From: BOKV01 sp041987205
Lineage (GTDB): Bacteria > Pseudomonadota > Alphaproteobacteria > Rhizobiales > Rhizobiaceae
Length of the DNA: 64,000 nt
Direction of reading: 5' to 3'
NCBI GenBank assembly: GCA_041987205.1
Contig: JBHIWX010000006.1
Coordinates: forward strand, 9,236 to 73,235
The position numbers were made by a program, and so were the translations under genes. Under the pieces are notes generated by a model that was not told where the DNA came from, made no database searches, and saw only the letters and a list, made by a program, of their open reading frames with translations. The stretch's first letter is position 1, and each line of letters opens with the position of its first letter. Positions 1-9,647 of the stretch are shown one piece after another.

Positions 1-1
1 G

Positions 2-127
2 GCCGCCTTGCCGCGCGGGACCCGTGACCTGCTCGGCCTGAAGGGCATCGTGTCGGCCGCCGACGCCGATTACGATGTCCTGACGCTTCCGCCTTTTGGT
101 CGATTGCAGATCGAAGCGAAGCCCTGA
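2..127 (+). CDS. C-terminal end of a probable glycoside hydrolase (partial)
   Basis: Only the last 41 codons lie in the window; the gene begins upstream. The reading frame is open from the window edge to a TGA at 125-127. The peptide ends in a pattern (RDLL followed after about 20 residues by LTLPPFG) that resembles the C-terminal beta-sandwich of GH13 or GH42 enzymes, whose last strand usually reads like LPPYGV. This is a family-level guess from a short tail with no catalytic residues visible. It could be another sugar-active enzyme. Confidence 0.35.
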   Translation, partial: AALPRGTRDLLGLKGIVSAADADYDVLTLPPFGRLQIEAKP

Positions 128-276
128 TTCCGGCAGGCTTTTTCCTCCGCACGCACGCTATTCACATCCGTCCGCATCCTCTCGCCTATCTGCGCATCAG
201 TCGATGATGTATACTTTTGGTTGTGTCCCGTTGTGGGACGCTAACCAGGGGCAGCATGACATCAGGGAGAAAGACG

Positions 277-786
277 ATGACGGAAACACGCATCATCATT
301 GGCCTGACAGCGATGTTCATACTGGCAGGTGCGGCAAATGGAACGGCACAGGAGCAGGACGGAAAACGACTGGGCCTCGACGCGGAAAGCGCGGCCGGGG
401 GGGCGATAATGATCGCGCCCGGCGAGCGGGTTCGGCGGGCTTCGCTCGTGATCCTGACACCCGACGAAAGAGTGCTCGAGGCGACGGAGATGAAGGTCGC
501 CTCGAACGCGAAACTTCCCAACATCCGGCTGGCCGACAAGGGGCTGAAGCCGGTCGACGGCATTTATCGCTATGAATTCCGGGCGATCACGCCGGACACC
601 GTCGACGTGACGCCGACCAAGAAGTCGCAACTCGACAATGGCCGTGAACCCGGCGCCAAGCCGCAGCGGTTCAGGACCTTGCTGGCCAGCGGCACCTTTC
701 TCGTACGCGACGGAAAGATCGACCTGAAGGCCGCCGAGATGAAGGAACCGACGGAGAGGGAGGAAGACGATGAAAACCGCCAGTAA
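277..786 (+). CDS. Secreted hypothetical protein paired with the tail-fibre-like gene
   Basis: A 169-residue product with an N-terminal hydrophobic stretch (about residues 5-22) followed by AQEQD, which looks like a Sec signal peptide with cleavage after Ala. The start at 277 is chosen because AGGGAGA lies 6-7 bases before it; an in-frame ATG at 256 lacks a good ribosome site and would place charged residues before the signal. The mature part is about 145 residues with no cysteines and an acidic C-terminus (EREEDDE). I recognise no domain. The gene overlaps the next one by 17 bases, so the two are probably co-translated and may act together outside the cytoplasm. Confidence 0.65.
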   Translation: MTETRIIIGLTAMFILAGAANGTAQEQDGKRLGLDAESAAGGAIMIAPGERVRRASLVILTPDERVLEATEMKVASNAKLPNIRLADKGLKPVDGIYRYEFRAITPDTVDVTPTKKSQLDNGREPGAKPQRFRTLLASGTFLVRDGKIDLKAAEMKEPTEREEDDENRQ

Positions 787-1924
787 AACCATCGGCAAGC
801 CCGTCGCCGCCATCCTTCTCGCCGGCATGATCGGCGCGGTCGCGTCGCCGGCCCTTTCGGATCAGGTGATTGCCAACAATCTGATCGTCATCGGAAGCGA
901 ATGCGTCGGCTTCGATTGCGTCAATGGCGAAAGCTTCGGCTTCGACACGCTGCGCCTGAAGGAGAACAACACCCGTATCAAGTTCGACGATACCAGCTCC
1001 ACCGCCAGCTTTCCGAATGTCGACTGGCTGCTGTTTGCCAATGATTCGGCCAATGGCGGCATGAACCGGTTCGGCATTCAGGACGCGACCAACAACAGGA
1101 ACATCTTCTCGCTGCAGGCCAACGCGCCGGACAACGCGCTGTTCGTCGAAAGCACCGGCGATGTGGGCTTCGGCACCTCCACGCCGGTGGTCGACCTGCA
1201 CACGGTGGATGGCGATACGCCGACCCTGCGTCTCGACCAGAACGGTTCGCTGGGCTGGTCGCCGCATGTCTGGGACGTGGCGGGCAACGAGACCAATTTC
1301 TTTATCCGCGACGTCAGCAGCGGCAGTCTTCTGCCTCTGCGCATCCGGCCCGGTGCGCCGTCGAACACCCTCTATCTCGACGGTGACGGTGATGTCGGCA
1401 TCGGCACCAGTTCGCCCGACCACAAACTCGACATCAACGGTAACATCGCCATGACGGCCTCTCGCAGCACCCTGTTCATCCGGGGCGACAACGACACGAC
1501 GCATGTCGGCGGACTGCAGATGGCTGCGCTCGACAACGGTGCGACGGCGGTCATCACGCCGACCAATGCGGCTGGCGGAACGGTCGACGGCGAGGTGCGG
1601 TTCGGCGGGTCCGGTGCCTTCAACAACAACCTCGTGAATGTCCGCATTTCCGGCGTGTTGATCACGGGCGGGCCGACTTGCGGCAGCGGTTGCGACCGCG
1701 TGTTTGACCCGGGTTTCGACCTGCCGACCATCGGCGAGCATGCGGAGGCGATGCACGCACGGCGTCACCTGCCGGAGGTCGGGCCGACGCAGCCCGGCAT
1801 GTCGATCAATGTCGCCGAAAAGATCGGCGGCCTGCTCAACGAGCTGGAAAAGGCGCATCTCTATATCCAGCAGCTCAACGAGCGCCTGGAAGCGCTGGAA
1901 GCGAAGCTGGAAGACAGGGGCTGA
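770..1924 (+). CDS. Secreted tail-fibre-like repeat protein with C-terminal trimerisation module
   Basis: A 384-residue product. A signal peptide covers about residues 1-30 (hydrophobic core AAILLAGMIGAVA, then PALSDQ). The body has Asn/Asp/Gly-rich beta segments with repeats of the kind GDVGIGTSSPDHKLDI and GDVGFGTSTPVVDL, typical of phage tail fibres and large surface proteins. The C-terminus has an HLPEVGP-like motif, then INVAEKIGGLLNELEKAHLYIQ leading into a short heptad coiled coil (LNERLEALEAKL). That arrangement matches the end domain of many surface adhesins and of S74-type chaperoned fibres, although the full autoproteolytic S74 domain is not evident. It is probably a trimeric extracellular fibre. 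The SD GGGAGGA precedes the ATG inside the upstream gene. Confidence 0.7.
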   Translation: MKTASKTIGKPVAAILLAGMIGAVASPALSDQVIANNLIVIGSECVGFDCVNGESFGFDTLRLKENNTRIKFDDTSSTASFPNVDWLLFANDSANGGMNRFGIQDATNNRNIFSLQANAPDNALFVESTGDVGFGTSTPVVDLHTVDGDTPTLRLDQNGSLGWSPHVWDVAGNETNFFIRDVSSGSLLPLRIRPGAPSNTLYLDGDGDVGIGTSSPDHKLDINGNIAMTASRSTLFIRGDNDTTHVGGLQMAALDNGATAVITPTNAAGGTVDGEVRFGGSGAFNNNLVNVRISGVLITGGPTCGSGCDRVFDPGFDLPTIGEHAEAMHARRHLPEVGPTQPGMSINVAEKIGGLLNELEKAHLYIQQLNERLEALEAKLEDRG

Positions 1925-1939
1925 TGTCGGAGAGGCTGG

Positions 1940-1963
1940 CCCGGCGTCGTATACGTCGCCGGG
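1940..1963. terminator. Possible hairpin between convergent genes
   Basis: A 7-bp GC stem (CCCGGCG / CGCCGGG) with a 10-base loop fills the 39-base gap between the fibre gene and tdh, which converge. There is no T-run on either side, so factor-independent termination would be weak. Confidence 0.3.
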
Positions 1964-3001
1964 TCAGTGCCAGTCCATCACCACCTTGCAGGCATTGCCG
2001 GTGCGCATCGCCTCGAAGCCGGTCAGATAGTCGTCGATCTTCAGCCGATGCGTGATGATCGGCGATACATCCAGCCCGCCCTGCACGAAGGCGATCATCT
2101 TGTACCAGGTCTCGTACATCTCTCGGCCATAGATGCCCTTCAGCGTCAGCATCTTGAAGATGACGCTGTCCCAGTGGATCGAGAAATCGCCGGGCGGAAT
2201 GCCGAGAATGGCGACGCGCCCGCCATGGTTCATGGCTTCGATCATCCCGCGGAAGGCCAGCGCCGCGCCCGACATTTCGAGACCGACGTCGAAACCTTCC
2301 TTCATGCCGATGCGGTCCATCACCTGCTCGAGGGTCTCGTTCTGCGCGTTGACGACATATTGCACGCCGGCCTTTTTCGCGAGATCGAGCCGGTAGGGGT
2401 TGATGTCGGTGATCACCACCTTGCGCGCGCCGGCATGCTGCGCGACCAGTGCTCCCATGATGCCGATCGGCCCGGCACCCGTGACCAGCACGTCCTCGCC
2501 GACGAGATCGAAGGCGAGCGCGGTGTGGACGGCATTGCCAAACGGATCGAAGATCGCCGCGATCTCGTTCGGCACATCGTCGGGGATCGCCACCACGTTC
2601 GATTCGGGGATGCAAAGATATTCGGCGAAGGCGCCGGGCCGCGTCACGCCGACGCTGACCGTGTTGCGGCACAATTGCCCCCGGCCCGCCCGGCAGTTGC
2701 GGCAGGTGCCGCACACGATATGGCCCTCACCGGAAACGCGCAGGCCCGGCCGATAGCGTGTCGCCGACGAGCCGGTCTCGGCGATCACGCCGACAAATTC
2801 ATGCCCGGTGACCATCGGCACGGGTACTGTCTTCTGTGCCCACTCATCCCAATTGTAGATATGGACGTCGGTACCGCAGATCGCCGTCTTCTCGATCCGG
2901 ATCAGTACGTCGTTCGGGCCCGGCTCGGGCACTGGCACCTGCTCCATCCAGATGCCCGGCTCGCGCTTCGCCTTGACCAGCGCCTTCATCATGTTGGACA
3001 T
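1964..3001 (-). CDS. tdh: L-threonine 3-dehydrogenase
   Basis: Zinc-dependent medium-chain dehydrogenase that oxidises L-threonine with NAD+ to 2-amino-3-ketobutyrate. The 345-residue length matches the bacterial family. Visible signatures are the catalytic zinc site (C42, the GTDVH segment with H47, and GHE at 66-68), the structural zinc cysteines C97, C100, C103 and C111, and a Rossmann glycine motif (GAGPIG). The NWDEWAQ segment is characteristic of Tdh rather than of generic alcohol dehydrogenases. It lies 10 bases downstream of kbl, which takes its unstable product, so the two form an operon for the threonine-to-glycine route. Internal ATGs at codons 4 and 5 are possible alternative starts. 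Confidence 0.95.
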   Translation of the reverse strand: MSNMMKALVKAKREPGIWMEQVPVPEPGPNDVLIRIEKTAICGTDVHIYNWDEWAQKTVPVPMVTGHEFVGVIAETGSSATRYRPGLRVSGEGHIVCGTCRNCRAGRGQLCRNTVSVGVTRPGAFAEYLCIPESNVVAIPDDVPNEIAAIFDPFGNAVHTALAFDLVGEDVLVTGAGPIGIMGALVAQHAGARKVVITDINPYRLDLAKKAGVQYVVNAQNETLEQVMDRIGMKEGFDVGLEMSGAALAFRGMIEAMNHGGRVAILGIPPGDFSIHWDSVIFKMLTLKGIYGREMYETWYKMIAFVQGGLDVSPIITHRLKIDDYLTGFEAMRTGNACKVVMDWH

Positions 3002-3011
3002 GGTTCTCTCC

Positions 3012-4211
3012 TCAGATCACGCCCAGTTCTTTTCCCGTCTCGGCGAAGGCCTCCACCGCGCGGTCGATATCGGCTGGCGAATGCGCCGCCGACATCTGCG
3101 TGCGGATGCGCGCCTGGCCTTTCGGCACGACGGGATAGGAAAAGCCGATGACGTAAACGCCGCGTTCCAGCATCTTCGCCGCCATTTCCTGCGCGAGGCC
3201 GGCCTCGCCCAGCATGACGGGAATGATCGGATGGTCGGCGCCGGCGAGCGTGAAGCCGAGCTTCGTCATGTCCGAGCGGAACCGCTCCGCATTGGCCGTC
3301 AGCTTCGCGCGCAGTTCGCCGCCATGCTCGATCACGTCGAACACCTTGAGCGAGGTCGCGGCGATCACCGGTGCCAGCGTGTTGGAGAACAGATAGGGCC
3401 GCGAGCGCTGGCGCAGCCAGTCGACGATCGTGGCACTCGCCGCCGTATAGCCGCCGGACGCACCGCCGAGCGCCTTGCCCAGCGTGCCGGTCATGATGTC
3501 GACCCGGCCTTCGACACCGCAATATTCCGGCGAGCCGCGCCCGTGCTCACCGAGAAAGCCCACGGCGTGGCTGTCGTCGACCATCACCATGGCATCGTAT
3601 TGTTCGGCGAGGTCGCAGACGGCCTGAAGGTTGGCGATGATGCCGTCCATGGAGAACACGCCGTCGGTGGCGATCAGCCGGAAGCGGGCGTCCGACGCCT
3701 CCTTCAGGCATTTTTCCAGTTCGGCCATGTCATTGTTGGCATAGCGATAGCGCCTCGCCTTGGAGAGCCGCACGCCGTCGATGATCGAGGCGTGGTTCAG
3801 CGCGTCGGAGATGATCGCGTCTTCCTCGCCGAGCAGGGTCTCGAACAGGCCGCCATTGGCGTCGAAGCAGGAGGAGTAGAGGATCGAATCCTCAAAACCG
3901 AGAAAAGAGGCGATGCGCGCCTCGAGCTGCTTGTGCTCCTCCTGCGTGCCGCAGATGAAGCGCACCGAGGCCATGCCGTAGCCGTAGCGGTCGAGCGCGG
4001 CCTTGGCCGCCTCGGCCAGTTCCGCATTGTCGGCGAGGCCCAGATAGTTGTTGGCGCAGAAATTGAGGACATGGGCATTGTGCCCGTCTCCGGCGGCAAC
4101 CTCGATCTCGCCGGCCTGTTTCGAGGTGATGACACGCTCGGACTTGTAAAGCCCGTCGGCCTTCAACTGCTCGATCTCACCGACCAGATGCTCGCTCAGT
4201 GCGTTCGCCAT
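3012..4211 (-). CDS. kbl: 2-amino-3-ketobutyrate CoA ligase (glycine C-acetyltransferase)
   Basis: PLP enzyme of the alpha-oxoamine synthase family; it cleaves 2-amino-3-ketobutyrate with CoA to give glycine and acetyl-CoA. The 399-residue length equals the E. coli enzyme. Visible are NNYLGL near residue 55, the PLP-ring contact region DDSHAVG (D212, H215) and the Schiff-base lysine K246 in TGTLGKALGG. The start at 4211 gives the canonical N-terminus (MANALSEHL) with GGAG about 8 bases upstream. The frame stays open upstream to 4382, but that extension is unlike the family. First gene of the kbl-tdh operon. Confidence 0.95.
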   Translation of the reverse strand: MANALSEHLVGEIEQLKADGLYKSERVITSKQAGEIEVAAGDGHNAHVLNFCANNYLGLADNAELAEAAKAALDRYGYGMASVRFICGTQEEHKQLEARIASFLGFEDSILYSSCFDANGGLFETLLGEEDAIISDALNHASIIDGVRLSKARRYRYANNDMAELEKCLKEASDARFRLIATDGVFSMDGIIANLQAVCDLAEQYDAMVMVDDSHAVGFLGEHGRGSPEYCGVEGRVDIMTGTLGKALGGASGGYTAASATIVDWLRQRSRPYLFSNTLAPVIAATSLKVFDVIEHGGELRAKLTANAERFRSDMTKLGFTLAGADHPIIPVMLGEAGLAQEMAAKMLERGVYVIGFSYPVVPKGQARIRTQMSAAHSPADIDRAVEAFAETGKELGVI

Positions 4212-4520
4212 GTCGCGCTCCGCAATTCCGTCAAACCACGCGACCAGTGTTGCGCGATTTCGCGGTCGGCGGAAGGCAGGGAAGGGGCATTTGCGGACAG
4301 ATTTCGGCCCGGGAAAAGCCAATGATGGCGGCTTGCGAGGCGAATAGTGTGCCTTCGCGCTGCGACTTCCCGGCAACTTCAACCGTCTGGCAACACGGCG
4401 GGCCGGGCCGTGGCGAGCCTGTTACAACCGCGTCGAAGTCGGCGAAGGCGAACGGGTCAGGCTGATCCTGGGCGGAAGCTGAACCCGTCCGGCATTCGTC
4501 GGAATCGAATGTCTTACGTC
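4212..4520. other. Intergenic region carrying the kbl-tdh promoter
   Basis: About 310 bases between kbl (reading left) and the end of the small conserved gene (also reading left). It should hold the kbl promoter. I see no convincing -35/-10 pair, hairpin terminator or conserved gene in it. Confidence 0.4.
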
Positions 4521-4763
4521 TTATTGCCTGGGCAGCGGAAAGGCTTCCGCGTCGTAGAGCGCGCGAATTTCCTGATGGTAGTGGCGGCGCTGATTGACCT
4601 CCATCACCGTGCCGACCTGCCGCTTGGAAGGCAGGTCTTCCACGATGAAGCGGATTGCCTTGGCGGCAGTCTCGAAGCGGCGATAGGCCATGTTGTTGCG
4701 CACGCCCTTGATGCCGTTGGCGACATAGACCTCGGCGGGGTCGGTGTAACGAAATGCGTTCAT
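4521..4763 (-). CDS. Small conserved hypothetical protein
   Basis: An 80-residue soluble protein, basic and rich in Arg, Asn and His. It has a compact central segment (GIKGVRNNMAYRRFETA) and ends in FPLPRQ. It contains no cysteine, transmembrane segment or recognisable domain. Proteins of this kind appear as conserved hypotheticals in Rhizobiales as far as I recall, but no function can be assigned. It lies 59 bases downstream of the RNA helicase gene on the same strand and may be cotranscribed with it. Confidence 0.65.
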   Translation of the reverse strand: MNAFRYTDPAEVYVANGIKGVRNNMAYRRFETAAKAIRFIVEDLPSKRQVGTVMEVNQRRHYHQEIRALYDAEAFPLPRQ

Positions 4764-4822
4764 GTCGATCTCGACCCCGCTCTGGCGGGGCCGCCTCCTG
4801 TGTACTGTCGGGTCCGGCTCGC

Positions 4823-6241
<1,419 letters not shown>

Positions 6242-6571
6242 AAAATGTTCCTTTATGCGCCACGCAATTCATGACCGCACGGCGAAGCGCCATGCGGGAC
6301 GTCGCATGCGTGACGTCATGTCATGATCCACGCGATAGGAACTGACTGTGATTTTGTAAGAGTTCGGTCTCGAGAAAATGGCGCCGGATTTCAGGCGCAT
6401 ATCGCGCAATCGCGAGAAGTACTGGCGTTCACATGGGCGCTGGCGAGGCAAAAGTCAAGCAAATGCGCAAAGTTGGGCCGGTCTCTCGTTCCATCATGCC
6501 GGCCGCCGGACCGTGCGAACCGCCGCGCTGCCTTGAATCACGACGATCCTTTCATGGCCAGCCGGCAGTAC
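6242..6571. other. Divergent upstream region of the helicase gene
   Basis: About 330 bases between rhlE and the ArsR promoter. Cold-inducible helicase genes often have long 5' leaders, and this stretch is long enough for one, but I could not identify a promoter, a cold-shock leader motif or a gene here. Confidence 0.35.
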
Positions 6572-6631
6572 TTGACGGAGGCAGGCGACGCTAGTATTAA
6601 ACCAATTAGATAATTAACCATTTGGATTAAT
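6572..6631 (+). promoter_or_regulatory. Promoter and putative auto-operator of the ArsR/SRPBCC operon
   Basis: TTGACG (6572-6577) and TATTAA (6595-6600) are spaced 17 bp and form a plausible sigma-70 promoter. An inverted repeat overlaps and follows the -10 box: ATTAAACCAATT (6596-6607) and ATTTGGATTAAT (6620-6631), with 10 of 12 positions complementary. The right arm ends directly at the ATG. This fits autorepression by the encoded ArsR protein. No Shine-Dalgarno sequence fits between operator and start. Confidence 0.6.
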
Positions 6632-6982
6632 ATGCGGCAGTCCGAACATCTCGACACCACCTTTTCCGCGCTCGCGGATCCGACAAGGCGCGCCGTGCTG
6701 GCGCGGCTGGCGGAGGGCGAGGCGACGGTCAACGAACTGGCCCGGCCCTTCGAGATGAGTCTGCCGGCCTTCACCAAGCATCTGAAAGTGCTGGAGCGGG
6801 CCGGCCTGATCGAGAAGGGCAGGCGGGCGCAGTTTCGCCCCTGCCGGTTGACACCCGAACCGCTGAAGGAAGCGACCGACTGGCTGGAAGAATACCGGGT
6901 CATCTGGGAGGGTCGTTTCGATCGACTCGAGGCCTTTGCGCGCAAGCTGATGGAAAGCGAGGGGGACAATGGCAACAAGTGA
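6632..6982 (+). CDS. ArsR-family transcriptional regulator
   Basis: A 116-residue winged-helix protein. The N-terminal part (FSALADPTRRAVLARL, residues about 11-26) is the hallmark of ArsR members paired with SRPBCC genes. The recognition helix region is MSLPAFTKHLKVLERAGLI. There is no metal-binding cysteine motif (no CxC in helix 3), so metal sensing is unlikely. The gene overlaps the next by 14 bases and heads a three-gene unit with two SRPBCC-fold proteins. In such operons the regulator normally represses itself; the ligand is unknown. Confidence 0.9.
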   Translation: MRQSEHLDTTFSALADPTRRAVLARLAEGEATVNELARPFEMSLPAFTKHLKVLERAGLIEKGRRAQFRPCRLTPEPLKEATDWLEEYRVIWEGRFDRLEAFARKLMESEGDNGNK

Positions 6983-7463
6983 ATCAGGCTTCGACCCGTC
7001 GCGCGATCTGCGCGTCGTGCGTCTTTTCGATGCGCCTTGCACGAGCCTCTGGCGCGCCTGGACCGAGGCGGAATGGCTGAAACAATGGTTCGTGCCGGCA
7101 CCCTGGCAGATGCCACGCTGTTCCATCGACCTGAAGCCTGGCGGCGCCTTGCGCTGGACCATGCGCTCGCCCGAGGGCGGGGAGAGCGAACATGAGGCCT
7201 GCTATCTGGAAATGGTCGAGAATGAACGTCTGGTCTGGACCGACGCGCTCGGCGAGGGTTTCCGGCCGCTGGCGCAGCCCTTCATCACGGTTCGGATCGA
7301 GCTGCAGCCCGAGGGTGAGCGGACGCGGCAGACATGCACCGTGCTGCACAAGGACGAGGCGACGCGCGGCGTCCATCTCGACAAGGGTTTCGAGCAGGGC
7401 TGGAACGCATGCCTCGACCAGCTCGCAAACCTCCTGCGTGAACAATTGAGTCAGGCAACCTGA
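6969..7463 (+). CDS. SRPBCC / AHSA1-domain protein (first copy)
   Basis: A 164-residue protein with the START-like fold of the Aha1-C (AHSA1) family. Characteristic features are the opening VVRLFDAPCTSLWRAWTEAEWLKQWF, a central GGALRWTMRSPEGGE strand pair and a C-terminal helix (HLDKGFEQGWNACLDQLANLL). Members have a hydrophobic cavity, but no catalytic site or ligand can be read from the sequence. It overlaps arsR by 14 bases and lies 34 bases before a second, related gene. A role in an environmental stress response controlled by the ArsR protein is an inference from context. Confidence 0.85.
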   Translation: MATSESGFDPSRDLRVVRLFDAPCTSLWRAWTEAEWLKQWFVPAPWQMPRCSIDLKPGGALRWTMRSPEGGESEHEACYLEMVENERLVWTDALGEGFRPLAQPFITVRIELQPEGERTRQTCTVLHKDEATRGVHLDKGFEQGWNACLDQLANLLREQLSQAT

Positions 7464-7497
7464 TGATCATGAAAGTCGGCAAACCGGAGATTGGTAG

Positions 7498-7992
7498 ATG
7501 CGTGACACGATGTTTTCCCTGCTTTCAGAAGAGCGCCAGCCCGAACGCGAGATCGTGGTCGAGCGCCTGATCGCCGCGCCGCGTGCGGTCGTATGGCGGG
7601 CCTGGGCGGAACCCGGCAATATCGAGCAATGGTGGGGCCCTGACGGGTTCACCACCACCACCCATACCCGCGATTTTCGTACTGGCGGCATGTGGCGGTT
7701 CACCATGCATGGCCCGGACGGGCGCGATTACGAAAACCACATCGACTATGTCGAGATCGTCGAGGGTGAGCGCATCGTCGATGCCCATCGAGGCGAGGGC
7801 GAAACAGCCGATATCGGCTTCATGCGCGAAACTGTTTTCGAGGAGCGCGAGGGAGGCACCTTCGTCTCGATGCGCATGGTGCTCCCCAATGCCGACATGC
7901 GCGACAGGGTCGCCCGCGATTACGGCGCGGTCGAAGGCGGTCACCAGACGCTCGCCCGTCTCGCCGAAATGGCGGAGAGGATGGGGCAATAG
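7498..7992 (+). CDS. SRPBCC / AHSA1-domain protein (second copy)
   Basis: Also 164 residues and of the same fold as the preceding protein: REIVVERLIAAPRAVVWRAWAEPGNIEQWWGPDGFT at the N-terminus, then FRTGGMWRFTMHGPDGRDY. The WWGPDGF motif places it in a different AHSA1 subgroup from its neighbour, so the pair is an old duplication rather than a recent one. Cotranscription with the ArsR gene is likely (34-base gap). The ATG at 7498 follows GGAGATTGGTAG, a moderate ribosome site. Confidence 0.85.
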   Translation: MRDTMFSLLSEERQPEREIVVERLIAAPRAVVWRAWAEPGNIEQWWGPDGFTTTTHTRDFRTGGMWRFTMHGPDGRDYENHIDYVEIVEGERIVDAHRGEGETADIGFMRETVFEEREGGTFVSMRMVLPNADMRDRVARDYGAVEGGHQTLARLAEMAERMGQ

Positions 7993-8370
7993 ATTGTTCG
8001 GGAGGCGTCGGATTGCGCGCGGTGAAACTGGCAGAAAAGTCACGCCAGGTTCCCGGCTTCGGTCGATCGGCATTTTGCGATTGCCTCCCGTGCGGTCCGG
8101 GTCTAAGGGATGGCGCCTTCGATACGTCCCGTAATGTTCAGGAGCCGGGCCGATGAATGAGTTTGTGTTTATCCCGCGATAGGCGCCTGTCCGCAGGCGG
8201 CTTCGGTGCTGCCTGCATCCTGTCCTGAACCCTTCCCCGTTTTTTTGGTTCACCGCGGCTGCAGCGTCAGCGTCGCGATTGGCGCGATTCGGCCGTAACG
8301 GCCTTGTCACGCTGCCAACAATATACTGATCGAGGTGTCGCAGACGCCTCACTAAGAAAGTGGTTTTGTC
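7993..8370. other. Intergenic region upstream of the efflux gene
   Basis: About 380 bases without a credible gene. It contains a good -10-like hexamer, TATACT (8322-8327), about 45 bases before the transporter start, but no matching -35 at normal spacing. No terminator hairpin for the SRPBCC operon was seen. Confidence 0.35.
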
Positions 8371-9567
8371 ATGCAAGTCGGATTTGCCCGCACCGCCATC
8401 CTGCTCGGTCTCCTCTGCGCCATCGGGCCGTTTGCGATCGATATGTATCTTCCCGCAATGCCGAACATTGCGGCGGATCTGGTCACCGATCAGGCCGCCG
8501 TGCAGAAGACGTTGATTTCCTATTTCGGTGCCTTCGGCATCGCCCAGCTCGTCTACGGCCCGCTGGCCGACATGCTGGGGCGCAAGCCGCCGCTGTATGC
8601 CGGTCTCCTGCTCTTTCTCGTCGGCTCCATCGGCTGCGTATTCGCGCCCACCATCGACTGGCTCATCGCCGCGCGTTTCGTGCAGGGTGCAGGCGGCGCG
8701 GCCGTCATGGTCATCCCGCGCGCCATCGTGCGCGATCTTTACACCGGCACGCTCGCAACCCGGCTGATGGCGCAGATCATGCTGGTGATTTCCGTTTCAC
8801 CCATGCTGGCGCCCCTGGCCGGCAGCGGCGTTGTGGAGATCACCGGCTGGCGTGGCGTCTTCGCGGTGATGGCCATCGCCACCCTGCTCAGCCTGGCACT
8901 GACCGCCTTCATGCTGCCCGAAACGCTCGAGCCCGAGCATCGTGAGCCTGTCGATTTCGCGCATCTGCTGCGCGGATCGCGCATGCTGCTCGGCGACGCC
9001 TACTTCATGGGGCTGACCTTCATCGGCGGCTTCGGCATGGCGAGCTTCTTCGTGTTCCTGGCGGCCGCCTCCTTTGTTTACACGGGCCATTACGGCCTGT
9101 CGCCGACCGGCTTCAGCATTGCCTTCGCTGTCAACGCGATCGGCTTCTTCACCGCCTCGCAATTCGCCGCTTCCATCGGCGAGCGCGTCGGCCTGGTCCG
9201 CATGATCGTGCTGGCGACGGGCGGCTTCGCCCTCTTCGCCTTCGGCCTGCTGGCGATCTCGCTTATCGCCCAGCCGGCCTTCGTGACCCTCGTCGTCATG
9301 CTGCTGCTGGCCAATGCCTGTCTCGGCCTGGTCATCCCGACGGCGATGGTCATGGCGCTGGACGATCACGGCGACATGGCGGGGCTTGCCTCCTCGCTGG
9401 GCGGCACGCTGCAGATGATGGCCGGCGCGGGCATGATCGCGCTGGCAAGCCCCTTCCTGGATGGAACGCCTCGGCCGATGGTTGCCGTCATCGCGATCTG
9501 TTCGGGGATCGCGCTGATGCTGGCACTGTTCATCGTGCGGCGCCTGCAGCCAACGGCCATCGCCTGA
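8371..9567 (+). CDS. Bcr/CflA-type multidrug efflux MFS transporter
   Basis: A 398-residue inner-membrane protein with about 12 hydrophobic helices. The opening (GPFAIDMYLPAMPNIAADL) and the following QLVYGPLADMLGRKPPL loop are diagnostic of the DHA1 Bcr/CflA drug:H+ antiporters; the loop carries the MFS motif A (GxLaDrxGrkp). The length matches the family. It stands alone between an ArsR operon and a strong terminator. The substrate cannot be predicted; family members export bicyclomycin, chloramphenicol or similar compounds. Confidence 0.92.
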   Translation: MQVGFARTAILLGLLCAIGPFAIDMYLPAMPNIAADLVTDQAAVQKTLISYFGAFGIAQLVYGPLADMLGRKPPLYAGLLLFLVGSIGCVFAPTIDWLIAARFVQGAGGAAVMVIPRAIVRDLYTGTLATRLMAQIMLVISVSPMLAPLAGSGVVEITGWRGVFAVMAIATLLSLALTAFMLPETLEPEHREPVDFAHLLRGSRMLLGDAYFMGLTFIGGFGMASFFVFLAAASFVYTGHYGLSPTGFSIAFAVNAIGFFTASQFAASIGERVGLVRMIVLATGGFALFAFGLLAISLIAQPAFVTLVVMLLLANACLGLVIPTAMVMALDDHGDMAGLASSLGGTLQMMAGAGMIALASPFLDGTPRPMVAVIAICSGIALMLALFIVRRLQPTAIA

Positions 9568-9580
9568 GCCAAACAAACAA

Positions 9581-9615
9581 AAACCCGCCGCGATCACTCG
9601 CGGCGGGTTTCTTTC
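9581..9615. terminator. Strong bidirectional factor-independent terminator
   Basis: A perfect 13-bp stem, AAACCCGCCGCGA (9581-9593) with TCGCGGCGGGTTT (9598-9610), and a TCAC loop, followed by CTTTCC on the + strand and preceded by A-rich sequence for the - strand. It separates the convergent transporter and the 77-codon gene. Confidence 0.88.
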
Positions 9616-9647
9616 CTCCCGGACTTCGCCGGATATTTTGTCAGGGT

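Noticed and set aside
671..1858. A 395-codon frame on the - strand over the fibre gene.
   Set aside because: No ribosome site and an Arg/Asp/Val-rich composition typical of shadow frames; the + strand product has a signal peptide and known repeat motifs.
770..1924. The fibre-like gene as evidence of a prophage.
   Set aside because: No capsid, terminase, portal, integrase or lysis gene is present, the neighbours are metabolic genes, and the protein has a signal peptide, which tail fibres lack.
6614..6621. TTAACCAT in the ArsR promoter as a CtrA site.
   Set aside because: It is a half-site inside a longer inverted repeat that is better explained as the ArsR operator; the TTAA copies around it have the wrong spacing (13 and 9 bases).
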